Shown in pieces: positions 1-11,120 of a stretch of 64,000 nucleotides of DNA; position 1 is the stretch's first letter, and every line of letters starts with the position of its first letter. The stretch is from Dipteris shenzhenensis (lineage: Eukaryota > Polypodiophyta > Polypodiopsida > Gleicheniales). The notes below the pieces were generated by a model. It worked only from the letters and a program-made list of their open reading frames with translations. It did not search any database and was not told the DNA's origin. Position numbers and translations under genes: made by a program. The DNA is taken from the NCBI GenBank assembly GCA_047967505.1, contig CM106538.1, one strand, 5' to 3'.

Positions 1-379
1 GTGGTTGCAAGCTCTCCAAAGAAATCAACTATTACATGAAGCTCATGCTTACAAAATTCCACCAAGCCCCAAAATTCCCTAGATGGATCTAGTATGCCAC
101 ATGTCTTCATTCTAGGGTCCCTCCTTAATGCATCATTTACCCCTCTCTTGGGATATCATTGAAACCATTTGCCCCTAGGCACATTTAATGCATTTAGGTC
201 CCTTTAGCCTTAGATCCACCTAGTCTAGTGCCATATCACCCTCACCTAGGACCTTGACCTTGATTCCTTTTTTGATCATTTACATGAAGCCCAAAGAAAT
301 ATAATACAAACAGTGATCCTTTAAAGGAAAATGTCGACTGACTCTTCCGAGGTCATGTTACCTCAACTTGAGCGTAACA
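1..379 (-). repeat. 3' LTR of the deleted chromovirus (truncated by window)
   Basis: It is the same sequence as 1118-1496 with no net indel. It begins TGTTACGC on the minus strand immediately after a purine-rich tract. The last 82 bp of the LTR lie outside the window. Confidence 0.85.
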
Positions 380-393
380 TTCCTTCCCTCTTC
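380..393 (-). other. Polypurine tract
   Basis: The minus strand reads GAAGAGGGAAGGAA directly against the LTR start TGTTAC. It overlaps the last codons of the chromodomain reading frame, as is common in compact gypsy elements. Confidence 0.8.
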
Positions 394-730
394 AAGCATC
401 AGCGTCCTCGATGATAAAGTTTGGGAACACTCTCCGTAACTGGTATACGGATTCCCAGGTAGCTTCTGATAGAGGAAGACCATGCCATGCAACCAACACC
501 GTGAGTATCTTCCGATTGCGTAATTGCATTGTTCCTTGGTCCAGGATTCTTGTTGGTTTGCGTCTTGCATTATCCTCTATCTCCTTAAACAAAACAACAC
601 CCTCAATTAGTGAGTCACCTGTATGCAAAATTTTCTTTAAACGAGAAACATGAAACACTGGGTGCACCTTACAACCCTGTGGCAATTCTAATTTATAGAC
701 TACCTTGCCTATTCTTTTCTCTCGCTTCAA
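392..730 (-). pseudogene. C-terminal integrase/chromodomain remnant of Ty3/gypsy pol
   Basis: The frame encodes the integrase C-terminal signature LPQGCKVHPVFHVSRLKK (about residues 17-34) followed by a chromodomain-like segment with VAWHGLPLSEATWE (about residues 84-97), where the conserved 'W' and 'ATWE' of chromodomains are seen. In chromoviruses this domain ends pol just before the polypurine tract, which is what is found here. All of pol upstream of this is deleted, so it is a fragment. A further 140 bp upstream (731-870, minus) could be gag-derived, because a C-x2-C-x3-H stretch can be read there, but that is weak. Confidence 0.85.
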
Positions 731-1021
731 GACACCGTTTCAATGCTCACGTTCACAACGAAGGCACAAGACCTGGGCTTAACTACTCTCCAAAATTGCT
801 CCGTGATAAACGTAATTAAAAGGAATACCAGTGTGGTCAATCCGATGATGAAGAAGACTGATCTACGTAACTATTGTAACTCACGGACTTTGCACAGCAA
901 TTGAACCCCCCCAGCCTTCAGTACTAACCAAATTATTAACCTGTGACTGTACACAATCCAGATATCATGGACAGACAACACAACGCCATCCACCTCCCCC
1001 CTTTTCCCAATCGCCTGCCTG

Positions 1022-1033
1022 GCTCTGATACCA
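1022..1033 (-). other. Primer binding site, initiator tRNA-Met type
   Basis: The minus strand reads TGGTATCAGAGC two bases downstream of the LTR end. This is the standard plant LTR-retrotransposon primer site complementary to the 3' end of initiator tRNA-Met. Confidence 0.85.
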
Positions 1034-1035
1034 AA

Positions 1036-1496
1036 TGACACACGCAAATCTGTTGTGCCGCTGTTCTTTCTCCAATCACGGGCATAGGCACATTGATTGT
1101 CCTCCCAGCCAACCTCGGTGGTTGCAAGCTCTCCTAAAAAATCAACTATTACGTGAACCTCCTGCTTACAAAATTCCACCAAGCCCCAAAATTCCCTAGA
1201 TGGATCTAGTATGCCACATGTCTTCATTCTAGGGTCCCTCCTTAATGCATCATTTACCCCTCTCTTGGGATATCATTGAAACCATTTGCCCCTAGGCACA
1301 TTTAATGCATTTAGGTCCCTTTAGCCTTAGATCCACCTAGTCTAGTGCCATATCATCCTCACCTAGGACCTTGACCTTGATTCCTTTTTTGATCATTTAC
1401 ATGAAGCCCAAAGAAATATAATACAAGCATTGATCCTTTAAAGGAAAATGTCGACTGACCCTTCCAAGGTCATGTTACCTCAACTTGAGCGTAACA
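1036..1496 (-). repeat. 5' LTR of the deleted chromovirus (461 bp)
   Basis: Read on the minus strand it starts TGTTACGCTC and ends TGTCA directly before the primer site, giving the usual TG...CA ends. The base after its start on the plus strand (1497 onward) is unrelated DNA. A target duplication cannot be checked because the other end of the element is outside the window. Confidence 0.85.
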
Positions 1497-1569
1497 AGGC
1501 CCTCTTGCAAAGAGCCTCATACGCAAGCTGATGCTCATGCAAAGGGTCTATGCTTTAAGCACAGCAAGC

Positions 1570-1752
1570 CTAGTCAACTGTTGAAGTTTGCCCTTTAAAC
1601 CGTGTTAAGGATAAAGCAACACTCCACACCACTTGGTTAACCCCATCAAGAGTTGTAATGAAACCAAGATACTCAAAATTAACCATGCACAGCATAGTTT
1701 TCTTCTTATTTAGATAGAGACTAGCTTTTGCAAGGGAGAGCACCCACCACAT
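1570..1752 (-). pseudogene. Ty3/gypsy reverse transcriptase fragment
   Basis: About 60 residues contain LNKKKTMLCMVNFEYLGF followed by ITTLDGV, which matches the segment of gypsy RT after the catalytic box, usually written L-x-KKC-x-F...V-x-YLG-H/F-x-VS-x-DGV. The catalytic YxDD box and all flanking domains are missing. It is on the same strand as the element at 1-1496 but lies outside its 5' LTR, so it is a separate relic. Confidence 0.6.
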
Positions 1753-2000
1753 GGGTGGAGTTTAAGCAGGTCTTTTCAGCTGCGTGGTTGACCACCACAT
1801 TTGAGGTTGACATCATGACGGCTTGGCAAAAGTTGGATGTATAGAATTGCCGTAATTTGGAGAATACAACAAGAAGTTTTGGGAAGCTCTATTACCAGTT
1901 AGTTCCTATCAGCATGTTCCGTTGCCTAACAGGTGGACTGTGGATTGCCAAAGGAAATTTGAGACTTTTGCACAAAGTCCAAGGTTTCTAACTATCGCAG

Positions 2001-2387
2001 TTGATCGAGAATGCCAATACAGCTTATGCTCTGCTACAGGGCAGGACCACTAGTTTTAAGGGCAGCAAGAGAGAAGAATTCAAAAAGAGAGAAGAGTTCA
2101 AAAGGAAGGACTTCAAACGGAAGGACAGATTTGGAAGACGACAATCGAGAGCTACTTTGGTTGTAGGCCAACGGCGTGTTCTCATGTCATCACGGCCTAC
2201 CAGGTTCACAGAAGAGGAGAAACAGGTCCTTAGAGAGCAGAACAAATGTTTCTACTGCAGAGAGGAAGGCTATCAAGTGCATGATTGTCCACTAAAGAAA
2301 AAAAGACAGCATCCCTCGAAGGATAGAGATGAACAGAAGGCGAACGAAGAGCAAGAAACAAAAGCCATCTGCTGGCCTTGTACCTGA
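2001..2387 (+). pseudogene. Ty3/gypsy gag nucleocapsid remnant
   Basis: The frame has a Lys/Arg/Glu-rich stretch (about residues 20-50) and then a zinc knuckle CFYCREEGYQVHDC (about residues 82-95). The invariant histidine of the CCHC motif is replaced by tyrosine, so metal binding should be lost. The frame then overlaps the protease frame by about 60 bases in another register. In living elements this can be a programmed frameshift, but here the knuckle mutation and a later stop suggest simple decay. Positions 1850-2000 look like weaker upstream gag sequence. Confidence 0.75.
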
Positions 2388-2451
2388 TATGATCACTAAT
2401 AAGAAACAGGAAGACAATGCGAAGCTTTGTAGAGCTTGGGGCAAAGTTCGT

Positions 2452-2919
2452 GATCAAACCGCTCTATTTTTCTTCGACCAAGGTGCTAAAGCAAATTTTC
2501 TTTGTCCTGAGTTAGCAAGTAAGCTGAGTGCAAATGTATTTGATCGCTCATTCATGTTTTGGAAATTTAAGTTGGGGAGGAGATATGCCGGTATACGCCC
2601 TAAGGAGATGGGTTCACTTGCACAAGCAGACATGGCTGCTATAGGGCTGAGTACATCCATCACTCCGATCATTGGGAAGCTTTGTCTTCATATCTAGAGC
2701 TATGTTAATACTGAAGAATTTTACATCATGCCTCTGAATGGTTGTGACGTACTTTTGGGCATTCTATGGTGTTATCACCTTCGGGCTATTGTAGATACTC
2801 TCAATAAAACAGTCACCCTAACTCACAAGGGAAAGACTCATGCGCTCGATGTAAAACTCAAAGGAGAGTCCCCATATTTTGTGGCCAAGGTCTTGAGGTG
2901 GTACGGACAAACAATGTAA
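2452..2919 (+). pseudogene. Ty3/gypsy aspartic protease and linker remnant
   Basis: One frame runs 2329-2919 with a stop at 2695-2697. It contains FFDQGAKANFLCPELASKL, corresponding to the D-T/S-G-A active site of the retropepsin with the small residue after Asp changed to Gln. After the stop it carries GCDVLLGILWCYHLRAIVD and a K/T-rich strand, typical of the region between protease and RT in chromovirus-like elements. RT does not follow; the sequence loses coding character after about 2930. It probably belongs with the gag fragment just upstream. It lies within what I infer to be intron 2 of the PTAC10 homologue, opposite in strand. Confidence 0.75.
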
Positions 2920-3285
2920 TATTGATGAATTTCTAGAGACAACAAGACTTCTAGTGGACCCCAATCACACCTACACAAAGCTGATGCATGGATCAGATAC
3001 AATCCCAAACCACCTTTACCTATATGAACCTTACAACCAGAATTTTATAAGATTTGGCACATTCGCCAATCAACTTATACTTTAAGCTCACCAAATTATT
3101 TAAATTCTTTTAAGGGGGTTCCTTAATTTTTAGTCAGGGTCGGTTTGACAGCCAGCAGCAACATCCCACAATGAGGCGTCGTTTGTTTCACAAGAGGGAC
3201 TATTGAATGTAAATAAATCACTTATTTTCTCTCAACTACCAATTACATTATCCTTTCGTACATCAATAGCTTTCACACGACTCAC

Positions 3286-4316
3286 CATGCCTTCCTTGTA
3301 CTCTTTTCCCATACGCCGTCTTCCAGCATAGTACTCCTCGTCCAGCTACAAAAGCAGAAGCAAGGAAAATATGGGCCCTTCCCATAGAAAAGAGACCGAG
3401 AGATGCAAACAAGAAACGCTCACAGCCTGTAATGAGTAAATGATTGGTTAAATACAAGCATAAATGATAGGTTGAATACAAGCACGTACAAAGGATGAGT
3501 CCTCGGTTAGATGAAGCGAATTGGTAAAGCTCAGGATAGCAAACTTGGCGGTCCTTTAGAACTGGAAATTACCTCTTCCTCTTCTCGGTCCAGCCTTTCT
3601 TTGTTTGCTGCCACCCACTCACCGTATTGCTTCAAGAACATATTCCAGCGGTCGAAGTTTCCCTCCCCTTTGAATGGCTTTGCCTTCTTAAAGTCGTCAA
3701 GAGTAAACCTTCGGTTTTGGAAGGCATGCGCTTGCCTGATAAACGCAAGCTCGTCGGGGTCAACCTTCCATCCTGGCGGGGGCCAATCCCTCGGAGGAGT
3801 CAGCCTAAACACCATTCGTTCTCGCCACGCGGTGCCTGGAATTTGCCCATGCTCAATGGCGTCTTTAGTTTGAGGGCACTCTATCACCCCCAGGTCGTCT
3901 GGGATCAGAGGTTTAGGTTTGGCATGCAGCATTGCGAACATCTCCGGGGGAACCGGTGGCTCCTCTTTGCCTCTGTTGAGATTCAGAGTGTCGAGGGCGA
4001 ACTGGGTTTCGGTTGAGTGGTGCGCTTCCCATGGAGCCCAGAAGCGTTCGACCCAGTGACGGCGTCTGGCGTCCTCTTCACTCTCAAGGACTCGGTCGAA
4101 GGGGGAGAATTCCTCGATGAATTCAAGAGGAGGCGCGGGTTCATAAGGATCAACGTAGCGGGCAAAGGGGGTGAGGCGGGATTTATGGCGATGCAGGGAG
4201 AGGGAAAGGGATGAGGTCTGAGGAGAAGTGAGGAGGGGAAAGGGAAGAGCAGAGGAAGGGGGAGTGAAAGGGGACAGCAAGAGGCGGATATGGCTATGGA
4301 GGTGGTGAAGCTCCAT
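3286..4316 (-). CDS. PTAC10: PTAC10/PAP3 homologue, first two coding exons (partial gene)
   Basis: Exon 1 (4316-3573, 248 codons) starts in a GCCATGG context. Exon 2 (3345-3286, 20 codons) encodes YYAGRRRMGKEYKEGM. Both introns are GT-AG and phase 0: donor GAG^GTAATT at 3572, acceptor TTTGTAG at 3346, donor ATG^GTGAGT at 3285. Residues 1 to about 52 are Ser/Leu/Pro-rich and lack acidic residues, as in a chloroplast transit peptide. Then come DARRRHWVERFWAPWE, PPRDWPPPGWKVDPDEL and FLKQYGEWVAANKERL, blocks I recognise from PTAC10 (PAP3), a subunit associated with the plastid-encoded RNA polymerase and needed for chloroplast development. In that family an S1 RNA-binding domain follows directly after KEGM. 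No such exon is visible down to position 1, so intron 2 exceeds 3.2 kb or the gene is truncated. Exons 1-2 have no stops or frameshifts. Confidence 0.85.
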
Positions 4317-6060
4317 GGCTGCCTCCGTGCAAGATTCAAAGAAGGATTTTAGAAGTGGATATGGCTATGGAGGTGGTGAAGCTCCATGGCTGCTCTGGCC
4401 TTTTAGCCTTGCATGGTTCGAGAAGGATTTTAGAGGTATGGATCTCAACGTTTAAGAAGGGTTTTAGGAATACTTTGGCTCTTGTGGCTATAGCCTCTCT
4501 AAGGTTTAACAAGGGTTTTAGAAATAGTTTTGCACTAACGGTTTTGAGCCACCAAATGGATGACATGTTATGACTTGAGAGAGGAGAACCTTCTCCTCAT
4601 AAAGGAAAATGTAATTGGTAGTGAGGAGAAGTGAGCAAAACCTTCTCCTCATAAAGGAAATTGTAATTGTTGGGAGTTGAGAGTGAGATCAAGAGGTGGA
4701 TATGGCTATCTAAGAGGTGGAAAATGTAATTGGTAGTGAGGAGAAGTGAGCAAAACCTTCTCCTCATAATGGAACTCAAGAGAACCTTCTCCTCATAAAG
4801 GAAATTGTAATTAGGAGTTCAAAGTGAGAGCAAGAGGTGGATATGGCTATGGAAGTGGTGAAGCGCCGGGCCTGTTCTGGCTATGGAGGTTCTTAGCCTT
4901 TGCAAGGTTCAAGAAGGATTTTAGAGAAGGTTTAGTTATAACGATTTAAGCCACCAATGGATGAGATGCTATGACTAAAGAGTGAGGAGAAGTGAGGAGA
5001 AGCTTCTCCTCATAAAGGAAAATGTAGAGACTGAGAACAACATGGGGTATGGTTATGGAGGTGGTGAAGCTCCATGGCTGGAGTGGCTATGGAGGCTTTA
5101 GCCTTTGCAAGGTTTAAGAGGTAGATATGGCTATGGAAGTGGTGAAGCTCCGTGCCTGTTCTCACTATAGAGGCTTTACCTTTGCAAGATTTAAGAAGGG
5201 TTTTAGTGAAGGTTTAGTTATAACGATTTAAGCCACCAAATGGACGAGATGCTATGACTAAAGAGTGAAATCTAAGGAGAAGTGAGGAGAAGCTAACCTC
5301 ATAAAGGAAAATGTAATTGGCAATTGAGAGTGAGAACAAGATGGGGATATGGTTATGGAGGTGGTGAAGCTCCACGGCTCTAGTGGCTGTGGAGGCTTTA
5401 GCCTCTCCAACGTTTAATAAGGGTTTTAGAGAAGGTTTAGGTTTAACGGTTTAAACCATTAAAGAGTGAGGTATGAGGAGATGTAAGGAAAGGAAAATGT
5501 AATTAGCAGTTGAGAGTGAGAGCAAGAGGTGGATCTGGGTATGGATGTGGTGAAGCTCCATGGCAATTGTGGCTATGGACGCTTTTACCACTACAAGGTT
5601 TAAGAAGGGTTTTAGAGTTGTATATGGTTATCGAGGTGGTGCTACTATGGCTATGGAGGAAGCTTTAGGTCTAAGAAGGGTTTTAGATAAATTTTAGCTC
5701 TAACGATTTAAGGAAAGAGAAGTGAGAAGTAGTGGAGAAGTTTTAGCTCTAACAGTTTAAGGCAAGAGAAGTGATTAGTGGTGGAGAAGCTTCTCCTAAT
5801 AAAGGAAAATGTAATTGGCAATCAAAAGTGAGAGCAAGAGGTGTGGCTGTTGTGGCTATGGAGGATTTAGCCTCTTCAAGGTTTAAGAAGGGTTTTAGAG
5901 GTGGATAGAGGTGGATAGGGCTATAGAGGTGGTGAAGTTTCATGGCTGTTGTGGCTATCGAGGAGGCTTTAGCCTCTTCAAGGTCTAAGAAGGGTTTTAG
6001 AGAAGTTTTAGCTCTAATGGTTTAAGCTAGCAAATGGATGAGAGATGTTATGACTCAAGA
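4265..6060. repeat. Degenerate tandem array containing the PTAC10 start region
   Basis: About ten diverged units recur with starts near 4283, 4350, 4690, 4835, 5040, 5122, 5340, 5526, 5615, 5820 and 5900. The core reads GGATATGGCTATGGAGGTGG then TGAAGCTCCATGGCT on the plus strand, followed by GGCTTTAGCCTC-type and AAGAAGGGTTTTAG-type modules. Full units add a GAGAAGCTTCTCCTCATAAA module and CCACCAAATGGATGA. Units vary from about 70 to 330 bp. The first unit is part of exon 1 of the PTAC10 homologue. I see no coding capacity beyond short start-like frames. Confidence 0.85.
4349..4387 (-). promoter_or_regulatory. Upstream ORF duplicating the PTAC10 N-terminus
   Basis: ATG at 4387, 12 codons, stop TAA at 4351-4349, then 32 nt to the main ATG at 4316. 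The peptide is MELHHLHSHIHF; its first ten residues equal those of the main protein, and the ATG also has a GCCATGG context. It arises because the neighbouring tandem repeat unit contains the same start region. If the mRNA starts upstream of 4387, ribosomes would meet this ORF first. Whether the transcript includes it is not known. Confidence 0.7.
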
Positions 6061-6806
6061 GTGAGGCATGCATGGAAGTGCATGTGCCAAAGAGGTGTAG
6101 GCACCTCTTTCCATGTGAACCGATGAACTCCAATGAAATGCCCTCCATTCTAGCTAGTGAGAAGGTGCTCCAAACAAGCCCTCTATTACCTGCTCAGACC
6201 TATGCCCCAAGTATAGCTAGAGCTTACTTCAGTCACTACCAAGAAAACACTCGCTAGTATGCACATTAACAACTTGCAAGTGCCCATAGGGTGATCAAGT
6301 TGGATTTGATTCAAGCTACTATTCTTCAATAGCTCCACCTTCATTTATGGCAACAACAAGTACCTTTGGTTATACCTACATCTAGCATCACTCAAAGCCT
6401 CCCCTCACTATAGAATTGCGGGAAGATCAAGAGCATGCAAACAGACCTTGGCAATGTGGTTGCAACTTGCAATTCTAGAGGCTTTAGAAGGCTTGAAAAT
6501 GTGTACAAGGGGACTTCGCATGGATAAGGTGCCAACGCTCCTATCTCAAGCTTTCAATTAGGTGTGCATTTGGAGCTCTCATGGATGAAGTGAGCACCTC
6601 ACAAGGGGTTCCCTAAAGAGAATTTCACCGGGAGAAAGTTGAAATGCAAGTTGAGGTAGATGCAACAAGATGAGAGCAAACACAGATTTCAAATGAACTA
6701 TAGAGATTTAACATAACATAAGCAATAAAAATATAACATGGAACTCCAAACCATGGATCCCATGCCCATTGCAAGACATTATTGGCCTGCCGAAAGTAGG
6801 GACTAA
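6061..6806. other. Intergenic, no gene seen
   Basis: Mixed-composition DNA with only short random open frames. A frame at 6072-6257 lacks any recognisable motif. Confidence 0.5.
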
Positions 6807-7207
6807 GGGGCTTAGCACATGGGAAGAAATAGGATGGGAATGGGAAAAGATGGTCCCAAGTGATCCCATGCATATTTCTATACTATTCCCATCCCACCAT
6901 GTGCTAACAAAAAAAGAATAGGGATGGGTTTAGGATGAAGAGGACATGTGGCATCATTTCATGTGTTTAAGAGGTGGGGACCTTGTGGCGACAAGGACAC
7001 ATGTCATCCTTCCATGTTTTTGAATCCCTAAAAAGGGGGAACCCATTCTGGCCGCCAAGGTCTAGAGGCCATGGTCCCAGGATGGGAGAAAAAGTGGCTA
7101 CTCCCATTCTTAATCCATCCTAGACCACTTGGTGTAGGATGGGAGTAATGATGACAAAAATATTCCCATCCTAAACCCATGCTAGCCCCATCCATGTGCT
7201 AAGGCCC
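6807..7207. mobile_element. Tourist-like (PIF/Harbinger-type) MITE, 401 bp
   Basis: The left end reads GGGGCTTAGCACATGG and the right end, reverse-complemented, GGGCCTTAGCACATGG: 15 of 16 bases match. Each end is flanked by TAA (6804-6806 and 7208-7210), the trinucleotide target duplication typical of PIF/Harbinger elements. The inside has no ORF and contains GGATGGGA-type repeats in both orientations. Length, ends and target site fit a non-autonomous Tourist-like MITE. Confidence 0.8.
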
Positions 7208-7344
7208 TAAGTGAAGGCGATTCACAACAAAGTGAAAATAGCCATTTTCAATTTTTAAAAAATCTCTAATGATTTTACGATCCACTTGGTATTGTTCCCT
7301 CTCCACATGCTATTTTTCCCTCTAGAAATCCACCACATTTTTAA

Positions 7345-7345
7345 C

Positions 7346-7390
<45 letters not shown>
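7345..7390 (+). repeat. C-tract and (CT)n microsatellite
   Basis: Twelve consecutive C followed by about 17 CT units. Confidence 0.98.
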
Positions 7391-7393
<3 letters not shown>

Positions 7394-10300
7394 CCTTTCA
7401 ATTCATCATCTCCGCCCTCTTTCGCTATTTGGATCTTTGGCGAGCCTTATGAATGATTTATTATCATTCACCTTGTTATCAAAGGTTGTGATTCCAAATG
7501 GTTTAATAAGTGAGAAGATATGTAATTGTTCTAGCTATGTGTACTTAACTTTCATGCCCATGTGTAAAGAGGTGTCATCTATTAGAACTACAAATGGATT
7601 ATGAGAGCAAAGCTTCTAGATCATACTCTTTGAGCTCCCACTTGATTAGAGGTGGGAGCTACCCGAGGCTAGATTTTAGCACTAGCTCCAAGTGGGCTCC
7701 CATAGGACAAGCACCTCTATGTACTTTTAGCACAAGGACTTTTAAGATAGGTTTTAAAAGAGGAAAGGAGATTTTATTGGGAATGCAAATATGGGTTTGG
7801 TTTTTAAGCACTAGCTCTATGAGTGGTGTAGTTTTAGAAGAAGCTTCCATGAGGATTTTTTTCACAATGGCTTAAGAGATTTTAGGAGCGGTTGTCGTCC
7901 CCAATGGATAAGCATTGAGATAGAAGGGCTCCTAGGAGATAGTTAAGTAAAAGCATAAATTCCTATTGCTTAACTTATAGATGGACTAAAGTTATAATAC
8001 TTTATGACTGGCATTATTTATCTTTTTGGTCGTTCTTATAGCTCAAGTTTTGCCCTCTATTTGAGACAGAACCTTGCCATTGGGGCTTTTGGAGCCTAAG
8101 GTATGATTCTTCAAAGTGTGTGTCTTTTCAACTGTTTGTGAGCCTTTTTGAGTGAGAGAGTAAGAGAGAAAAAGAAAAAATGTTTTTAGTGCTCGAGGTG
8201 GATCTCCATCACCATCCTATGCTTCATTGCTACCAGATGAGAGGATAAGTACTTTATAGTCTGCAAAGTACCTATGAGTACTTCATTCAAGACCTTTACA
8301 ACCCTGAAAAAGCCCCCCTTAGTACTCCTTAGTCGTGACTCCCAAAGCTCATTGAAGACCTTTCATGTACTTTTTTGCGGCTCTTAGTGTTTTTACACAT
8401 CATATGAGCTAGGCACAAATGCCCAGAGACCTGGATGATTGTCGAAAATCTCGATGTGCACCTAGTTCTACAGTTCCAAGTACTAACATGACATTACATA
8501 TGTGTCCTTCAAGACCTTTTTAATAGCTTCTTATACCTTTGCACTCAAACATTATCCTAAGGGCTTTTAAGCCCTTCTTTGCCTTTTCAGCTACCCTTTG
8601 CAGCATTCTAAGTCCTCATTGCATAGACTAGTGATCCACGATCCCCAAGGCCCTCTTAATCAAGGCTTAAATGCTTATACAATGTCCAATGCAGATTGTT
8701 GAGCCTCTAACCTTAGCAAAATGAAATAGGGAGTGAGATGATGACCATGTAAAAAGCAACCAACCTCAAACATCCTCATGAAGCAAAAGATTAACAAGTG
8801 ACATGATGATGGAGTGCCATGTCATCACATCCCAAAATCCTCCATGTGGATGATGATGCCATGTAGGTAGCCACATTGGGGAAGATGCATAAGTAGCCAC
8901 ATGAACATCTCCATATAGGCAACCATGCCAGTATCTATGTCACCAACTGCCATAAGATCAAATTTTGCCACGCAATCATTTTTGCCTAGTCATCTTTTTT
9001 TACATGGAAACTTTTAACCTTATGTTAATTTAATCTATTTGTGATTACCTTAAGGGTTAATTACTATAGCTATAGTTTTTATTGTTGACTATTGTATCAA
9101 GGTCAACATGTGATTAACCTTCAGTTGCCATAACTAATCTAGATAGGCCTGACTATCTAACTAGTGTGATTAGTGTCACCACATTTATAATGACTAGTCT
9201 ATAACTATATGAGGAATAAAGCATACATATAATTGTCCAAATAACCATCTATATGTCACATTTTAAAAAGACTAGCAATGCAAACCTATAAAATTTTCAG
9301 TGCCTCTATTTGATATGGTACATTATAAGTCTGCAAAGTATATTGCATGGACATGGTGTGTACAATGGTATCTATGTGGTGATTCATCAAGCATGAATAA
9401 AATAAATATCTTGAATTAAAGACTTGCTAATTAGCTGTGAGATAAATCATGGAGTAAGGCTCTTGTTAATAGAAGAATGTAAACAACGACAAGTGAGGAA
9501 CTTGATGCATAGTTATGTGGTCATAACAAAACCCATGGGTTCATTCATTTGATGTCTTCAAAGGCAAATATAACATAACCGATGTCTACATGTGTTCATT
9601 CATCCAATCATTAAATGAATCTCTTGCATTAACATATTGATGCCATCATGCTTGTACTATGCGAAGTCTTTGATGTCATACCAAAGACTAGATCGCCCAT
9701 ATATAGGTATGAGTAATCATGCAAGGAGCTTAAATTTCAGCATTTTGTGAAGGTTGTATAACTATTGGCTCATGAGGTAGGGGAGGAACATTGGAAGTGC
9801 TTGGTTCCATGTCATCCAGTATGATATTTTACAAAAATCATCCTTAAATTCCACATCTTCAAAGACATTCCTTGGTGCAACTTGAATCACATACCACCAT
9901 TTTGTGTCCAAATTTGATTTAAAAATTAGCTTGACAACAAATTATGTTGTCATGTGCACCGACAATCTAAATTTCTATGACCCAAACTATTAAATAATAA
10001 TAACACAAATTATGTACTTTTTCACAACAGTGAGGTAGCACAAATGTACCTACAAGGGCATCCAAGAGTTTGATTGAGTCAATGGGGGGAAAATAATTTG
10101 AATCTTTTCTTAGAATTACTTGAGCCCATCCACACACAACTGTGAGCCAGAACTAACTTTCATGATATCTTGTATTATTCCAATGTAATCTAGCTCCTTT
10201 CCCAAGTCTTTGGATATCCCTTGCCCACATTGCATTGCATGAAAGATATAAATAGTGAACCAAAAAATAACAAATTTTAGTTTGATGTAATTTCCAGCTT

Positions 10301-11120
10301 CTCATCATGGGAATTGTAAAAGCACGAGGTCACTACTTACATGAAGATTGCAATTCTTGAAGATATCTCATTCTATACTACTCACAATCCCCCCCCTCCA
10401 ATAAGCCTCAATAAAGGCATCTTGTAGTCTTGGATTTCTTAGCAATAGAAACAACTATTGTGGATACCTCCCCTCTATTGCTTCTCGTAAAACCTAAGTT
10501 TTCTATCGTCCTCTCATTTTCTTTTTGTCTCTTTAATACATTTCTCCCTTCCCTCGCAATTATAGAAGCAAAATGTGTTCACCTTTAACACTCATATTTT
10601 TTCACCTAACCTTCCCTTATTCTACCTCCTCTTCATTCATATCATGCCATATATGGATTCAATTTTGTGAGAAACTCAATGACATAAAACATTAATTCTT
10701 GCTAGCTATTTTTATGCCATGCTACCTTCTAGCCATGCCTTTGGCCTCATAAACTCTTTTTTATACTTTCATGAAATGATCCAAGAAGAAAATCCATTGA
10801 CTCAAGACAATTATAGCATATGCCAATGAAGCCACGAGATGGATAGTCAAAATTAATTAAATATGTAGAGTGCTCGTTGGAAAATTTTCTCAATCAAACA
10901 TATTGCTTCAATGGTTTTGACTCTTATTGGCTCAATTGATGAATTTGAAATCTTATTTGACAACATCCACCGACAAGGTCCTAAAGACATTTGGAAATTT
11001 AATTATATATATGAAAGAATACAAATTCAATTTCACTCATAAACCATGATTTTGGGCTACATAACTTGCGACGATGAAGAGCAGCTTTTGTTGATGGCAT
11101 TTCTTATCTCCTCTATAAGC
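7391..11120. other. Intergenic, no gene seen
   Basis: AT-rich DNA with many stops in all frames. An open frame at 7594-7875 (93 codons, plus) has no recognisable motif and I do not call it a gene. Confidence 0.5.

Larger units (their letters stand above)
1..1496 (-). mobile_element. Internally deleted Ty3/gypsy chromovirus, cut by window edge
   Basis: Positions 1-379 and 1118-1496 align base for base with a constant offset of 1117 and about 10 mismatches, so they are two LTRs of one minus-strand element. The left LTR is cut by the window start. The right LTR begins TGTTACGC on the minus strand and ends just before a primer site. Only about 650 bp separate the LTRs, and they hold a leader and the C-terminal end of pol, so gag, protease, RT, RNase H and most of integrase are gone. 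The LTR divergence (about 2.6%) suggests a fairly recent insertion. It is not autonomous. Confidence 0.88.

Noticed and set aside
871-1227. 118-codon minus-strand open frame
   Set aside because: It lies across LTR, primer site and leader of the deleted chromovirus, so it is chance reading of non-coding element DNA.
3627-4016. 129-codon plus-strand frame
   Set aside because: It is antisense to PTAC10 exon 1 and has no recognisable motif.
3983-4339. 118-codon minus-strand frame overlapping PTAC10 exon 1
   Set aside because: It is out of register with the conserved protein and follows from low-complexity transit-peptide codons.
7594-7875. 93-codon plus-strand frame
   Set aside because: No motif, no coding context; length is compatible with chance.
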